A stretch of DNA of 64,000 nt from Microbacterium oxydans. Lineage in GTDB: Bacteria; Actinomycetota; Actinomycetes; Actinomycetales; Microbacteriaceae. The position numbers were made by a program, and so were the translations under genes. Of the stretch, positions 1 to 7,835 are shown in pieces. Location: the NCBI RefSeq assembly GCF_000956525.1, contig NZ_JYIW01000024.1, positions 62,001 to 126,000 of the forward strand, written 5' to 3'. The notes beneath the pieces were generated by a model that was given only the letters and a program-made list of their open reading frames with translations, made no database searches and had not been told where the DNA came from. Position 1 is the first letter of the stretch. Each line of letters begins with the position of its first letter.

Positions 1-225
1 GAAGAGGAACTGGCTCACGCCGACCGAGATGGCGAGGCGGATCGCGTTGAGCCTGCGCCCGGCAAGCAGCACGCACACCATGAACGAGAGCATCCAGGGC
101 ACGAGGATGCCGAGGGCGCCTGGCATCGAGCCCCCAGCGGTGACGTGCCCGGCGAGGGCTGCGAAGATCGCCACCGAGGATGCAGCGAATCCGCGAAGGA
201 CCGCTGGCTTCCTGGACGCATGCAC
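1..225 (-). CDS. Small integral membrane protein, 3' end cut by window edge
   Basis: Seventy-five codons are visible from a GTG at 225; the frame is still open at base 1. The product has two hydrophobic stretches, about residues 14-24 and 35-55, and a conserved-looking GHVTAGGSMPG segment between them. I recall similar short membrane proteins near copper and other metal genes in actinobacteria but cannot assign a family. A stop codon lies four codons upstream of the GTG, so this is the only start in frame; no good Shine-Dalgarno is visible. It lies 37 bases downstream of the CDF transporter on the same strand, so it could be the last gene of the metal-efflux operon. Function unknown. Confidence 0.6.
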   Translation of the reverse strand, partial: MHASRKPAVLRGFAASSVAIFAALAGHVTAGGSMPGALGILVPWMLSFMVCVLLAGRRLNAIRLAISVGVSQFLF

Positions 226-262
226 GCACCCATTCTGTCAGGTGCGCGGGCGGCCCTGATGC

Positions 263-946
263 TCAGTCGTGGTCGTGGTCGTGGTCGTGGTCGTCGTCGT
301 GACCGTCCTCGAGGATCATGCCGACCGAGGTCGCGCACGCATCGCCCTTCCACGCCTCGACGCCCTCGCGGATCGCGAAGGCCGCGATCACCAGGCCGGC
401 GGCGGCATCCGCCCACCACCAGCCGAACAGCGAGTTGACGACGAGCCCGATGAGCACGGCTGCCGACAGGTAGGTGCAGATGAGCGTCTGCTTCGAGTCG
501 GCCACCGCGGTCGCCGATCCGATCTCGCGGCCTGCTCGCCGCTCGATGAACGACAGGAAGGGCATGATCGCGACGCTGATCGCGGTCAGCACGATGCCCA
601 CCGTGCTGTGCTCGGGGCGCTCGCCGGAGGTGAGGGAGAACACGGATGACGTGGTGACGTAGATGGCGAGTGCGAAGAAGGCGACCGCGATCACGCGCAG
701 GGTCGGCTTCTCCCAGCGCTCGGGATCGCGGCGGGTGAACTGCCAGGCCACCGCCGCAGCGGACAGCACCTCGATTGTCGAGTCCAGCCCGAATCCGATC
801 AGTGCGACGGACGAGGCGATCGATCCCGCGGCGATCGCGATGACCGCTTCGATCAGGTTGTAGCCGATCGCGATCGCGACGATCAGACGGATGCGGCGAT
901 GCAGCGTCTCGCGTCTGCCCGTCGACACGGTCGTCTGGGCGCTCAT
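263..946 (-). CDS. Cation diffusion facilitator (CDF) transporter with His/Asp-rich tail
   Basis: 227 residues. Member of the cation efflux family, which exports divalent metals (Zn, Cd, Co and others) by proton antiport across the plasma membrane. The sequence has about six hydrophobic spans, with FGLDSTIEVLSA in span 2 carrying the D-x-x-x-E type metal-site residues and a later AVADSKQT segment in span 5. The protein lacks the usual cytosolic C-terminal domain and ends instead in a GHDDDHDHDHDHD tail, a likely metal-binding appendage. The ATG at 946 overlaps the stop of the upstream CmtR-like repressor in an ATGA junction, so the two are translationally coupled and the repressor very probably controls the exporter. 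Cadmium or lead is the best guess for substrate because of the sensor type. Confidence 0.9.
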   Translation of the reverse strand: MSAQTTVSTGRRETLHRRIRLIVAIAIGYNLIEAVIAIAAGSIASSVALIGFGLDSTIEVLSAAAVAWQFTRRDPERWEKPTLRVIAVAFFALAIYVTTSSVFSLTSGERPEHSTVGIVLTAISVAIMPFLSFIERRAGREIGSATAVADSKQTLICTYLSAAVLIGLVVNSLFGWWWADAAAGLVIAAFAIREGVEAWKGDACATSVGMILEDGHDDDHDHDHDHD

Positions 947-1302
947 CGCGCGTCCACCGGCTCGCAGCATCCGGCGACGCTGCAGGAGGGGTCGAGGCAG
1001 GGCACGCTCTCGTCGACGGCGAGCGTGACGTCGACGAGCGCCAGCAGCGCAGCCGTGATGTGCGGGTCGGCGACCTCGTAGCGGGTCTGGCGGCCCTCGG
1101 ACTCGGCGACGATGATGCCGCAGCCGCGCAGGCACGCGAGGTGATTCGACACGTTCGTGCGGGTGAGATCGAGTTCCGCCGCCAGGCGAGCGGGATAGCC
1201 GGGCGCTCCGAGCAGGGCGAGGAGGATACGCGATCTGGTCGGATCGGCCATCGCGCGGCCCAGTCGGTTCATGACGTCGAGGCGCGAAGAAATGGTCAGC
1301 AT
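943..1302 (-). CDS. cmtR: CmtR-type ArsR/SmtB metal-sensing repressor (Cd/Pb)
   Basis: 119 residues with a winged helix-turn-helix. The alpha-4/recognition segment reads NHLACLRGCG, placing Cys57 and Cys61 at the same positions as in Mycobacterium tuberculosis CmtR, and Cys102 (SVPC) also matches. Those three cysteines are the Cd(II)/Pb(II) ligands in CmtR, so metal sensing by the same site is strongly implied. Three further cysteines lie in the short C-terminal tail (C107, C112, C113). It is the first gene of an operon with the CDF exporter. The ATG sits inside a 34-base palindrome that also contains the -10 element, indicating a leaderless transcript under autorepression. Confidence 0.9.
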   Translation of the reverse strand: MLTISSRLDVMNRLGRAMADPTRSRILLALLGAPGYPARLAAELDLTRTNVSNHLACLRGCGIIVAESEGRQTRYEVADPHITAALLALVDVTLAVDESVPCLDPSCSVAGCCEPVDAR

Positions 1303-1328
1303 GCACTGACTATACAGTGCACGCTGAC
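1295..1328. promoter_or_regulatory. Palindromic operator and leaderless promoter of cmtR
   Basis: Two nested perfect arms, GTCAGC (1295-1300) with GCTGAC (1323-1328) and GCACTG (1303-1308) with CAGTGC (1315-1320), surround ACTATA (1309-1314). Read on the minus strand ACTATA is TATAGT, a good -10, ending exactly 6 bases before the cmtR ATG at 1302. The operator therefore covers the -10, the transcription start and the start codon. A bound ArsR/SmtB dimer would block the promoter directly, as expected for metal-relieved autorepression. Confidence 0.8.
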
Positions 1329-1347
1329 CATCCGATCGGCGGCGGGA

Positions 1348-1887
1348 TCAGCGGATCGCGGAGATCGCGCCCGAGATGATGACGGTGACGACCGTCGTCC
1401 AGCCGATGATGGCGACGGCCTGCCAGAACAGGACTCGGGCCTTGCTGACGCCTGCCGCCGCGAGCATCGTGGCCGTGAAGTGCGTCGGCAGCAGCAGCGG
1501 ACCGAGCAGGCTGACCCCCGGGACGCCGTAGCGGGTGAACGCGCGCTGGAACTTCTCTCGGCGTGCGGCCTTCCTGGTGGAGTCCACCGAGACGACGTCC
1601 TCGTCGACGATGCTGCCGTCGGCCGTGACGCTCTGGCGAACCCGCGAACGGTTCACGATCGCCTGTCGGGCGCCGGAGCTCGCAAGCACCAGGACGGCGA
1701 CGCAGACGAAGTTGCCGATGATCGCGGCGATCGCCGCGACGACGGGGTTGATGCCGCCGATGATGCCGATGCCGGCCGCACCCTCTCCCTCGATGAAGGG
1801 GATCGCGCCGGCGAGGGCGACGATGAGCGGCTGCACGAGCTCGGGCACCTGTGCGACGAGGTTCTGGAAGGTCTCGATCAGGTTCAT
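1348..1887 (-). CDS. Small multidrug export protein family (PF06695-like) membrane protein
   Basis: 179 residues. Resembles the putative small multi-drug export family: an N-terminal amphipathic region, PFIEGEGAAGIGIIGG, a conserved glycine-rich span, a central charged loop (about residues 83-113) and C-terminal spans with RYGVPGVSLLGPLL. Four hydrophobic segments are predicted by eye. The substrate is not established for the family. The ATG at 1887 has AGGAG 8-12 bases upstream. It stands alone, upstream of but separately promoted from the cmtR operon on the same strand; the gap contains the cmtR operator. Confidence 0.75.
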   Translation of the reverse strand: MNLIETFQNLVAQVPELVQPLIVALAGAIPFIEGEGAAGIGIIGGINPVVAAIAAIIGNFVCVAVLVLASSGARQAIVNRSRVRQSVTADGSIVDEDVVSVDSTRKAARREKFQRAFTRYGVPGVSLLGPLLLPTHFTATMLAAAGVSKARVLFWQAVAIIGWTTVVTVIISGAISAIR

Positions 1888-2012
1888 GATGATGCTCCTG
1901 GAGGTCGATGCCGACGGGATGTCCGTCGTGTTGCATCCAGTTCAGCGCTCCAGGCGCACCCCGAGAAGTGCCGGGGTGTCACCGACTCGCGGACATATCG
2001 CACGTCGGCTGC

Positions 2013-2026
2013 GTGACAAGTGTCAC
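2013..2026. promoter_or_regulatory. 14-base palindrome in promoter of the two-component operon
   Basis: GTGACA-AG-TGTCAC is a perfect inverted repeat ending 5 bases before the putative -10 TATCGT (2032-2037). It lies in the spacer between -35 and -10, the usual place for a repressor or autoregulatory response-regulator site. Binding protein unknown; the NarL-type regulator encoded downstream is the natural candidate. Confidence 0.5.
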
Positions 2027-2031
2027 GCCCG

Positions 2032-2037
2032 TATCGT
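2032..2037 (+). promoter_or_regulatory. Leaderless -10 (TATCGT) for the histidine kinase gene
   Basis: TATCGT lies exactly 6 bases before the GTG at 2044. This spacing recurs before many genes in the window and supports GTG 2044 as the start over the upstream ATG at 2020, which would lie before the transcription start. Confidence 0.55.
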
Positions 2038-2043
2038 GGGGGC

Positions 2044-3243
2044 GTGAACAGTGGGATCGAGCGCATGGACGTGGAGCCGACGCCTGGTGCGCGTCAACTG
2101 TCGCGGGGGATCACGGCGACCTGGTGGTACACGGCATCGGCGATCGTGATGTTCGAGGTCGTGATGGTGATGTCCTGGACGTTCGTGGCGCTCGCCGACG
2201 CGCGCCACGACACCGCCGCGCTCGTGATCGCGATCGGCGGCATCATCTGGTCAGCCTCCACGATCGTGCTGCTCGTCGACTATCGACACCGGCTCGACGC
2301 CGAACCCGGCATCGCCTGGCGCCGGCTGGCGCTGCCCATGCTCGTGGCGGTCGCCTACGGCGTCGGTGGCGGTCTGCTGCTCGGAAGCTGGGAACTCGCG
2401 CTGATGCCCGCCCTGCAGTCGATGATGCTGCTGAACTGGCCCCGCGGTGTGCGCATCCGCATCGTCGTCTCGGCCACGCTCGTGCTGATGGTGCTCAGCA
2501 TCATCGACTTCTCGCGCGGGGTCTTCGGTGACAGCGTCGGGTGGTGGGTGCCTGGCAGCTACACCGCGCTGCTTCCTCTCATGACCGTGAGCTCGCTGTG
2601 GTGGTGGGATGTCCTGGTCACCCTCGACCGTGCCAGAGCATCGGAAGCGAGGCTCGCGGCCACGCAGGAGCGGCTCCGCGTCGCGACCGACGTGCACGAC
2701 CTGCAGGGCCACCATCTCCAGGTGATCGCGCTGCAGCTCGAGCTCGCCGAGCGGCTCATGCACCGCGACCCGGCGGCGTCGCTCGAGCAGCTGCAGCTCG
2801 CTCGGGCGAGCGTCGACGACGCCCGCCAGGGCACCCGCGACCTCGCGACGCGCTTCCGCTCGGTGCCGCTGGGCGATGAGCTCGCGAACGCACGAGACCT
2901 GCTCGTCGCGGCGGGGCTCACGGTGGAGTCCGACATCGCAACGGATGCCGACGCGGCACCCGCGTGGGATCTGGGGCCTGTGATCCGCGAGACCACGACC
3001 AACGTGCTCCGGCATGGCGGCGGTCATCGCGCCCGTCTCGAGCTCCGGCGTGACGACGAGGGATGGCGGTACGTGATCGCGAACGATGTGCACGGCGAAG
3101 CCGAGACGCGTGCTGAAGGTTCGGGTCTCGACGGCATCCGTCGCCGGATCACCGAGGCCGGGGGCACGATCGATGTCGTCCGCGGCCAGGACGAGTTCGC
3201 GGTCGCCGTCACCGTGCCTGCGACGGATGGGACGCTGCGATGA
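2044..3243 (+). CDS. NarL-type sensor histidine kinase
   Basis: 399 residues. Membrane sensor kinase of the HisKA_3 class: five or six N-terminal membrane spans within residues 20-195, then a dimerisation/phosphoacceptor helix DVHDLQGHHLQV with His218, and a HATPase domain with N-box (IRETTTNVLRHGG) and G-box (GSGLDGIRRRI). It should autophosphorylate on His218 and pass phosphate to the regulator encoded next, with which it shares an ATGA overlap. The sensing part has almost no extracellular loops, so the signal is probably membrane-borne. No dedicated transporter gene is adjacent in this operon, so the regulon is not evident. Confidence 0.9.
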   Translation: MNSGIERMDVEPTPGARQLSRGITATWWYTASAIVMFEVVMVMSWTFVALADARHDTAALVIAIGGIIWSASTIVLLVDYRHRLDAEPGIAWRRLALPMLVAVAYGVGGGLLLGSWELALMPALQSMMLLNWPRGVRIRIVVSATLVLMVLSIIDFSRGVFGDSVGWWVPGSYTALLPLMTVSSLWWWDVLVTLDRARASEARLAATQERLRVATDVHDLQGHHLQVIALQLELAERLMHRDPAASLEQLQLARASVDDARQGTRDLATRFRSVPLGDELANARDLLVAAGLTVESDIATDADAAPAWDLGPVIRETTTNVLRHGGGHRARLELRRDDEGWRYVIANDVHGEAETRAEGSGLDGIRRRITEAGGTIDVVRGQDEFAVAVTVPATDGTLR

Positions 3244-3842
3244 TCCGGGTGCTGCTCGCCGACGACGAGGGGATGATCCGCTCCGCCCTCGCAGCGTTGC
3301 TGCGCCTGGAGGACGACATCGAGGTCGTCGCCGAATGCGCCGACGGGGAGCAGGCGGTCGCGGAGGCACTGCGCCTGCTGCCGGACGTCTGCCTGCTCGA
3401 CCTCGAGATGCCCGGTCTCGACGGCGTGCAGGTCGCCGAGAAGCTCAACCGCGCGATCGCCACGCGCTGCGTGGTCGTCACCCGGCACGCCCGCCCAGGG
3501 GTGCTGCGCCGGGCGCTCGCCTCGGGCGTCGCAGGATTCCTCCCCAAGTCGCGCGGCGCAGACGAGGTCGCAGCGGTGATCAGGCGGGTCGCAGCCGGTG
3601 CACGGTACGTCGATCCCGAGATCGCAGCGGATGCTCTGAGCGACGAGCGCTCACCGCTCACGGATCGTGAGCTCGATGTGCTGCGTGCTGGGCGCCGCGG
3701 CGAGACGACGGGGCAGATCGCGCGGGCGCTCTCGCTCGCTCCCGGCACGGTGCGCAACCACATCTCCGCGATCCTCGGCAAGCTCGCGGTCGCCACGCGT
3801 CAGCAGGCGGTGCTGATGGCGGAGGAGCGCGGGTGGATCTGA
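3240..3842 (+). CDS. NarL/FixJ-family response regulator
   Basis: 200 residues. N-terminal receiver with acidic pair D8/D9, phosphoacceptor Asp54 (CLLDLEMPGLDG), Thr81 and Lys103 (GFLPKS). C-terminal LuxR-type helix-turn-helix from about residue 138 (LTDRELDVL to KLAVATRQQA). Start overlaps the kinase stop (ATGA), so the two proteins are made in equal amounts. Likely a DNA-binding activator or repressor, possibly also of its own operon through the palindrome at 2013. Confidence 0.93.
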   Translation: MIRVLLADDEGMIRSALAALLRLEDDIEVVAECADGEQAVAEALRLLPDVCLLDLEMPGLDGVQVAEKLNRAIATRCVVVTRHARPGVLRRALASGVAGFLPKSRGADEVAAVIRRVAAGARYVDPEIAADALSDERSPLTDRELDVLRAGRRGETTGQIARALSLAPGTVRNHISAILGKLAVATRQQAVLMAEERGWI

Positions 3843-3887
3843 GCGCGCCCTACGGCATCCCTTCGATGCCGATGCGGCCATCGGGGG

Positions 3888-3893
3888 TAACCT
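3888..3893 (+). promoter_or_regulatory. Leaderless -10 (TAACCT) for ogt
   Basis: TAACCT ends 6 bases before the ATG at 3900, so transcription should begin at the start codon. Confidence 0.5.
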
Positions 3894-3899
3894 CTCGAC

Positions 3900-4394
3900 A
3901 TGCCCGCCTTCGCCACACTCCCGACGCCCGTGGGAACGATCGGCGTCGTCAGCGACGGAACGGCGATCACGCGGGTGACCTGGCGATCCGAGCCTCCGGC
4001 CGACACGACGGCCGGAGGCGACGCCCTGCTCGACGAAGCGCTCGCGCAACTGCGTGCGTACTTCGACGACCGGCTGCGAATCTTCGACCTCCCGATCGAC
4101 CTCGGCGAGCAGACCGCGGCGACCAGGGCGGTGCTGCTCGCGCTGTTCGAGACCGTCGACCACGGCGAGATCGTCACCTATGGCGGGCTCGCGTCGCGCA
4201 GCGGCACGACGGTCCCGGCCCGCGGGATCGGCTCGATCATGGGTGCGAACCCCGTGCCGCTGATCGTGCCGTGCCATCGGGTCGTGGCCGGCGATGGTCT
4301 CGGCGGCTATTCGGGCGGTGCGCCCGGTGAGGGGCTCGCGACCAAGCGCTGGCTGCTGGAGCACGAGGGTGTGCTGCCTCGCTCGCTCTTCTGA
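3900..4394 (+). CDS. ogt: Methylated-DNA--protein-cysteine S-methyltransferase
   Basis: 164 residues. Repairs O6-alkylguanine by irreversible transfer of the alkyl group to the cysteine in the IVPCHRV motif (about residues 121-127), present here intact. The DNA-binding helix-turn-helix precedes it (TYGGLASRSGTTVPARGIG) and the C-terminal LATKRWLLEHEG is typical. Length is normal for the Ogt form without an Ada regulatory domain. Single gene, 57 bases after the response regulator, with its own leaderless promoter. Confidence 0.95.
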   Translation: MPAFATLPTPVGTIGVVSDGTAITRVTWRSEPPADTTAGGDALLDEALAQLRAYFDDRLRIFDLPIDLGEQTAATRAVLLALFETVDHGEIVTYGGLASRSGTTVPARGIGSIMGANPVPLIVPCHRVVAGDGLGGYSGGAPGEGLATKRWLLEHEGVLPRSLF

Positions 4395-4481
4395 GCGCTC
4401 CGCGGCATCCGTCATCGGGTCATCGGGGCTCACCGCAGCCTGAGAGAATGGATACGCCGAGTCCCGATCCGAGGAGCCAAC

Positions 4482-5885
4482 GTGCAGTTCATCTCCACCC
4501 GCGGCGGCATGCAGCCGCAGCCGTTCAGCGAGACGCTGTTGGAGGGCCTCGCGCCCGACGGGGGCCTCGCGATCCCCGAGACGATGCCGACCGTGAGCCC
4601 CGAGACGCTCGAGCGCTGGCGTGCACTGACGTATCCGCAGCTCGCCGCCGAGGTGCTGGGACTCTTCGCGACCGACATCCCCCGCGAAGATCTCGCCCGC
4701 ATGACCGAGGCCGCCTACGCGGACTTCCCCGAGAGTGTCGTGCCCCTTCGCTCGATCGGCGACGGGATCACGCTCGTCGGGCTCTCCGAGGGCCCGACCC
4801 TCGCGTTCAAGGACATGGCCATGCAGTTCCTCGGCCAGGTGCTCGAGTACACGCTCGAGCGCAAGGACTCGGTCCTCAACATCCTCGGCGCGACCTCCGG
4901 CGACACCGGCTCAGCCGCCGAGCACGCGCTGCGGGGCAAGGAACGCGTCTCGGTCTTCATGCTGTCTCCGCAGGGGCGCATGAGCACGTTCCAGCGCGCG
5001 CAGATGTTCTCGCTCGCCGATGACAACGTGCACAACATCGCGATCGAGGGCGTGTTCGACGACTGCCAGAACCTCGTCAAGCACCTCGCCGGCGACCTGG
5101 AGTTCAAGCGCTCGCAGCACCTCGGCGCCGTGAACTCGATCAACCTGGCGCGCATCACCGCACAGACCGTCTACTACTTCTGGGCCTGGCTGCGGGCGAC
5201 AGATGCCGGCGGACCCGCCGAGGTGTCGTTCACGGTGCCGTCCGGCAACTTCGGCAACATCCTGTCCGGGTTCTTCGCCAAGCAGATGGGGCTGCCGATC
5301 CGACGGCTCGTGCTCGCCGCGAACGAGAACAACGTGCTCGACGAGTTCTTCCGCACCGGCGTCTACCGCCCGCGGAGCGCGGCCCAGACGCTCGCGACGT
5401 CGAGCCCGTCGATGGACATCTCGAAGGCCTCGAACCTCGAGCGCTTCATCTTCGAGCTCGTCGGTCGCGACCCGCAGCGCGTCGTGACGGCATGGCGCGA
5501 GCTCGACGAGCAGGGCTTCGTCGACTTCACCGACGAGCAGCCGCGGTTCGCGGAGGAGTTCGGCATCGTCAGCGGCACCAGCACGCACGCCGACCGTCTC
5601 GCGACCATCCGGTCGGTGTACGAGACGACCGGTGAGACGATCGACCCGCACACCGCGGACGGCGTCAAGGTCGCGCGCGAGCACATCGAGGACGGCGTGC
5701 CGATGCTCGTGCTCGAGACGGCCAAGCCGCAGAAGTTCGCCGAGACGATCCGCGAGGCGATCGACGTCGAGCTCGACTACTCGCCTGAGCTCCAGGAGAT
5801 GCTCGATGCGCCGCAGCACGTGACCGAGATGGACGACGACGAGCACGTGCTCCGTTCGTTCATCGCGGCGCATGCTCTTCGCTGA
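4482..5885 (+). CDS. thrC: Threonine synthase
   Basis: 467 residues. PLP-dependent conversion of O-phospho-L-homoserine to L-threonine. The PLP lysine lies in PTLAFKDMAMQFLG, followed by the GATSGDTGSAAEHAL phosphate-binding loop. This is the long, yeast/E. coli-like class of threonine synthase with the N-terminal FISTRGG segment. GTG start at 4482 has GAGGAG 6-11 bases upstream. Transcribed alone; other threonine genes are not in the window. Confidence 0.95.
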   Translation: MQFISTRGGMQPQPFSETLLEGLAPDGGLAIPETMPTVSPETLERWRALTYPQLAAEVLGLFATDIPREDLARMTEAAYADFPESVVPLRSIGDGITLVGLSEGPTLAFKDMAMQFLGQVLEYTLERKDSVLNILGATSGDTGSAAEHALRGKERVSVFMLSPQGRMSTFQRAQMFSLADDNVHNIAIEGVFDDCQNLVKHLAGDLEFKRSQHLGAVNSINLARITAQTVYYFWAWLRATDAGGPAEVSFTVPSGNFGNILSGFFAKQMGLPIRRLVLAANENNVLDEFFRTGVYRPRSAAQTLATSSPSMDISKASNLERFIFELVGRDPQRVVTAWRELDEQGFVDFTDEQPRFAEEFGIVSGTSTHADRLATIRSVYETTGETIDPHTADGVKVAREHIEDGVPMLVLETAKPQKFAETIREAIDVELDYSPELQEMLDAPQHVTEMDDDEHVLRSFIAAHALR

Positions 5886-5897
5886 GCCGCGTCGGTC

Positions 5898-6308
5898 TCA
5901 CTCCGGGTCGCCGTGCAGCATCCACGGGATGCCGAACCGATCGATCAGCATGCCGAAGGTCCCGCCCCACGGCGGGACGTCGAGCGGCATCGTGACGGTT
6001 CCACCTGCGGACAGCTGATCCCAGACCTCCCACGTCCTGGCCTGCGTGTTACCGCTCAGCGATACCGAGAAGCCCTGCGGTTTCTCGTACGGCATGCCAT
6101 CAGGGGTGTCCGAGGCCATGAGCACGAGACCGTCCGGGGTGGTCACCTGACCGTGCATCACGAGATCCTTCTGGCTCGGGTCCTGCATCATGTCGGGGAA
6201 CTCCCCGAACACGTTGATCGAGAGCTCACCGCCGAAGATCCCGTGATAGAACTCCAACGCCTCCCTCGATTCCGTGCGGAACGACAGGTATGGATTGAGA
6301 TTCGCCAT
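5898..6308 (-). CDS. VOC-superfamily (PhnB/glyoxalase-like) protein
   Basis: 136 residues. Opens NLNPYLSFRTESREALEFYHGIFGGE, typical of the PhnB/3-demethylubiquinone methyltransferase-like branch of the vicinal oxygen chelate fold, and ends DRFGIPWMLHGDPE. Usually binds a small molecule or metal as a dimer; the substrate cannot be told from sequence. Convergent with thrC; 12 bases separate the two stops. Confidence 0.85.
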   Translation of the reverse strand: MANLNPYLSFRTESREALEFYHGIFGGELSINVFGEFPDMMQDPSQKDLVMHGQVTTPDGLVLMASDTPDGMPYEKPQGFSVSLSGNTQARTWEVWDQLSAGGTVTMPLDVPPWGGTFGMLIDRFGIPWMLHGDPE

Positions 6309-6413
6309 GATGGCTCCCCAGGGTCAGCGGATCCGCCCGGTCGGGCCGGATGCACGCTCATTCTGCGCCGCGCCTGGCGCCTCCGCAAGGGGATGCAGCG
6401 GCCGCCTCTCCGG

Positions 6414-6680
6414 TCAGTTCGGGAGTGCCTTGACCGCTGCCGTCAGCACCTGCGGAACCGTCGGGACGCCCTCGGCGCGGAACACCTGCGCGCCGCTGTC
6501 ATCGCGGATGATGACGGTCGGGGTGAAGCGGATATCGAGCGCCTCGGCGGCATCCGGATCGCGAGCCACGTCGATCTCGGTGATCGTGGCATCGGGCAGG
6601 AAGCGCACCGCATCAGCGAGCACAGCGCGGGTGCGCGAGCATGCGCCGCAGAACGCCGATGTCACCAGCGTGAGTTCCAT
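6414..6680 (-). CDS. Thioredoxin/glutaredoxin-fold protein
   Basis: 88 residues, a minimal thioredoxin fold. N-terminal redox motif TSAFCGACSRT (CxxC, Cys11 and Cys14) and the cis-proline segment RFTPTVIIRD. Probably a cytosolic thiol-disulfide protein. ATG at 6680 has GGGAGGAG upstream; longer starts have no such signal. Ninety-one bases downstream of the FUSC-family gene on the same strand, so co-transcription is possible. Partner unknown. Confidence 0.85.
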   Translation of the reverse strand: MELTLVTSAFCGACSRTRAVLADAVRFLPDATITEIDVARDPDAAEALDIRFTPTVIIRDDSGAQVFRAEGVPTVPQVLTAAVKALPN

Positions 6681-6771
6681 GCTCGTCTCCTCCCGATGCC
6701 GTCCGTCGCTCCGCAGGATGCAACCACTCGTCGCCGCACGGTGTTCCCTGCGGGACCCGACTGCGCCGCAC

Positions 6772-7782
6772 TCACGCCTCGCGGGCAGCCGCCCGCGGGT
6801 GCAAGACCCCCGAGGCCGCGCCGAGCACCGCACCCACGAGCGTGTCGATGATCCGCTCGCCGGCGACGTCGAGCGAACCGATGCTTCCCGTCGCCGCTCC
6901 GGTCAGCAGCAGCACCAGCGGCGTGATGAAGACGAGGGCGAGCGCGTAGTGCCGCACGACCACGAGCTCGATCGAGAACTGCAGCGCGCCGAGCAGCAAC
7001 GCCAGCCAGATCCCGGCCGGGTGCAGCAGGGCGAGCAGGATGTACACGCCGGCGCCGACGACGGTGCCGAGCATCCGGTGCAGCCCGCGCTGGAAGGCGG
7101 CACGCCGTGCCGCAGCGACGCCGATCACGGCGACTGCCGAACCGACGATCCAGTACGTGCGCTCCGGATCGACCACGAGTCCCAGCAGCACGCCGACGAT
7201 CGAGACGATCACCACCCTGAGCAGCAGCATCCGGGAGTCAGCGGTCAGCGCGGGGCCGGGGAGCAGCTCCCGCAACGGGCGTGCAGGGATGCTGCGGATG
7301 CGCCCGAGCGCGAGCGGGATGAGGGCGATGAGATACGAGAACAGGCAGCCGCCGGCGAGGGCGGACAGGTAGACGAGCGGGTCGATGCTCCCGGTGCCGA
7401 CGACGTGCGCCGACAACCCGTAGACGAGCACGAAGAACAGCGGTCCTGGCGGGCCGAGGCGGAACGCGAAGGCCAGCGCCGCACTCACCGTCGCGACCAC
7501 GACGACCCCGATGCTGACCACCAGCGCGTCGCCGGCGGCCAGGATACCGAGCGCGGCGCTGACCACGAGGGCGAGCCCGACCAGCGGAAGGATGCGCGCC
7601 CGGTCGACGACCGCGGCGGAGCCCGCATAGAGCACGGTGAACGCGCCGGATGCCGCCACATACCCGAGCGGGGCCCGGCCGAGCAGCGTCATCACCGCGA
7701 TCGGCAGCGCGATCCCGAGCGCCGCCTGGGTTGCGAGGGGCCACCGGGGTCCTCTGGAAGGTGCGAAGGCGAACAGGCTCAC
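6772..7782 (-). CDS. FUSC-family (aromatic acid exporter-like) membrane protein
   Basis: 336 residues with about ten hydrophobic spans in two repeated halves: an N-terminal set from residue 14, then a second set starting near LLLRVVIVSIVGVLLG. The central RTYWIVGSAVAVIG and RRAAFQRGLHRMLGTVVGAG segments match the FUSC/YccS-type fold, several members of which export aromatic acids. I chose GTG 7782, preceded by GGGAGGAC about 10 bases upstream; the frame continues upstream but as low-complexity arginine/serine sequence. Divergent from the M20 peptidase gene. Confidence 0.8.
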   Translation of the reverse strand: MSLFAFAPSRGPRWPLATQAALGIALPIAVMTLLGRAPLGYVAASGAFTVLYAGSAAVVDRARILPLVGLALVVSAALGILAAGDALVVSIGVVVVATVSAALAFAFRLGPPGPLFFVLVYGLSAHVVGTGSIDPLVYLSALAGGCLFSYLIALIPLALGRIRSIPARPLRELLPGPALTADSRMLLLRVVIVSIVGVLLGLVVDPERTYWIVGSAVAVIGVAAARRAAFQRGLHRMLGTVVGAGVYILLALLHPAGIWLALLLGALQFSIELVVVRHYALALVFITPLVLLLTGAATGSIGSLDVAGERIIDTLVGAVLGAASGVLHPRAAAREA

Positions 7783-7835
7783 GGTTCCATTGTCCTCCCG
7801 TCGCGCGCTCGGCCCCGCGCACGCAGCTCGATACG

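Noticed and set aside
1060..2016. 318-codon plus-strand open frame
   Set aside because: Antisense to cmtR and the multidrug-export gene and runs through the cmtR operator; composition typical of a shadow.
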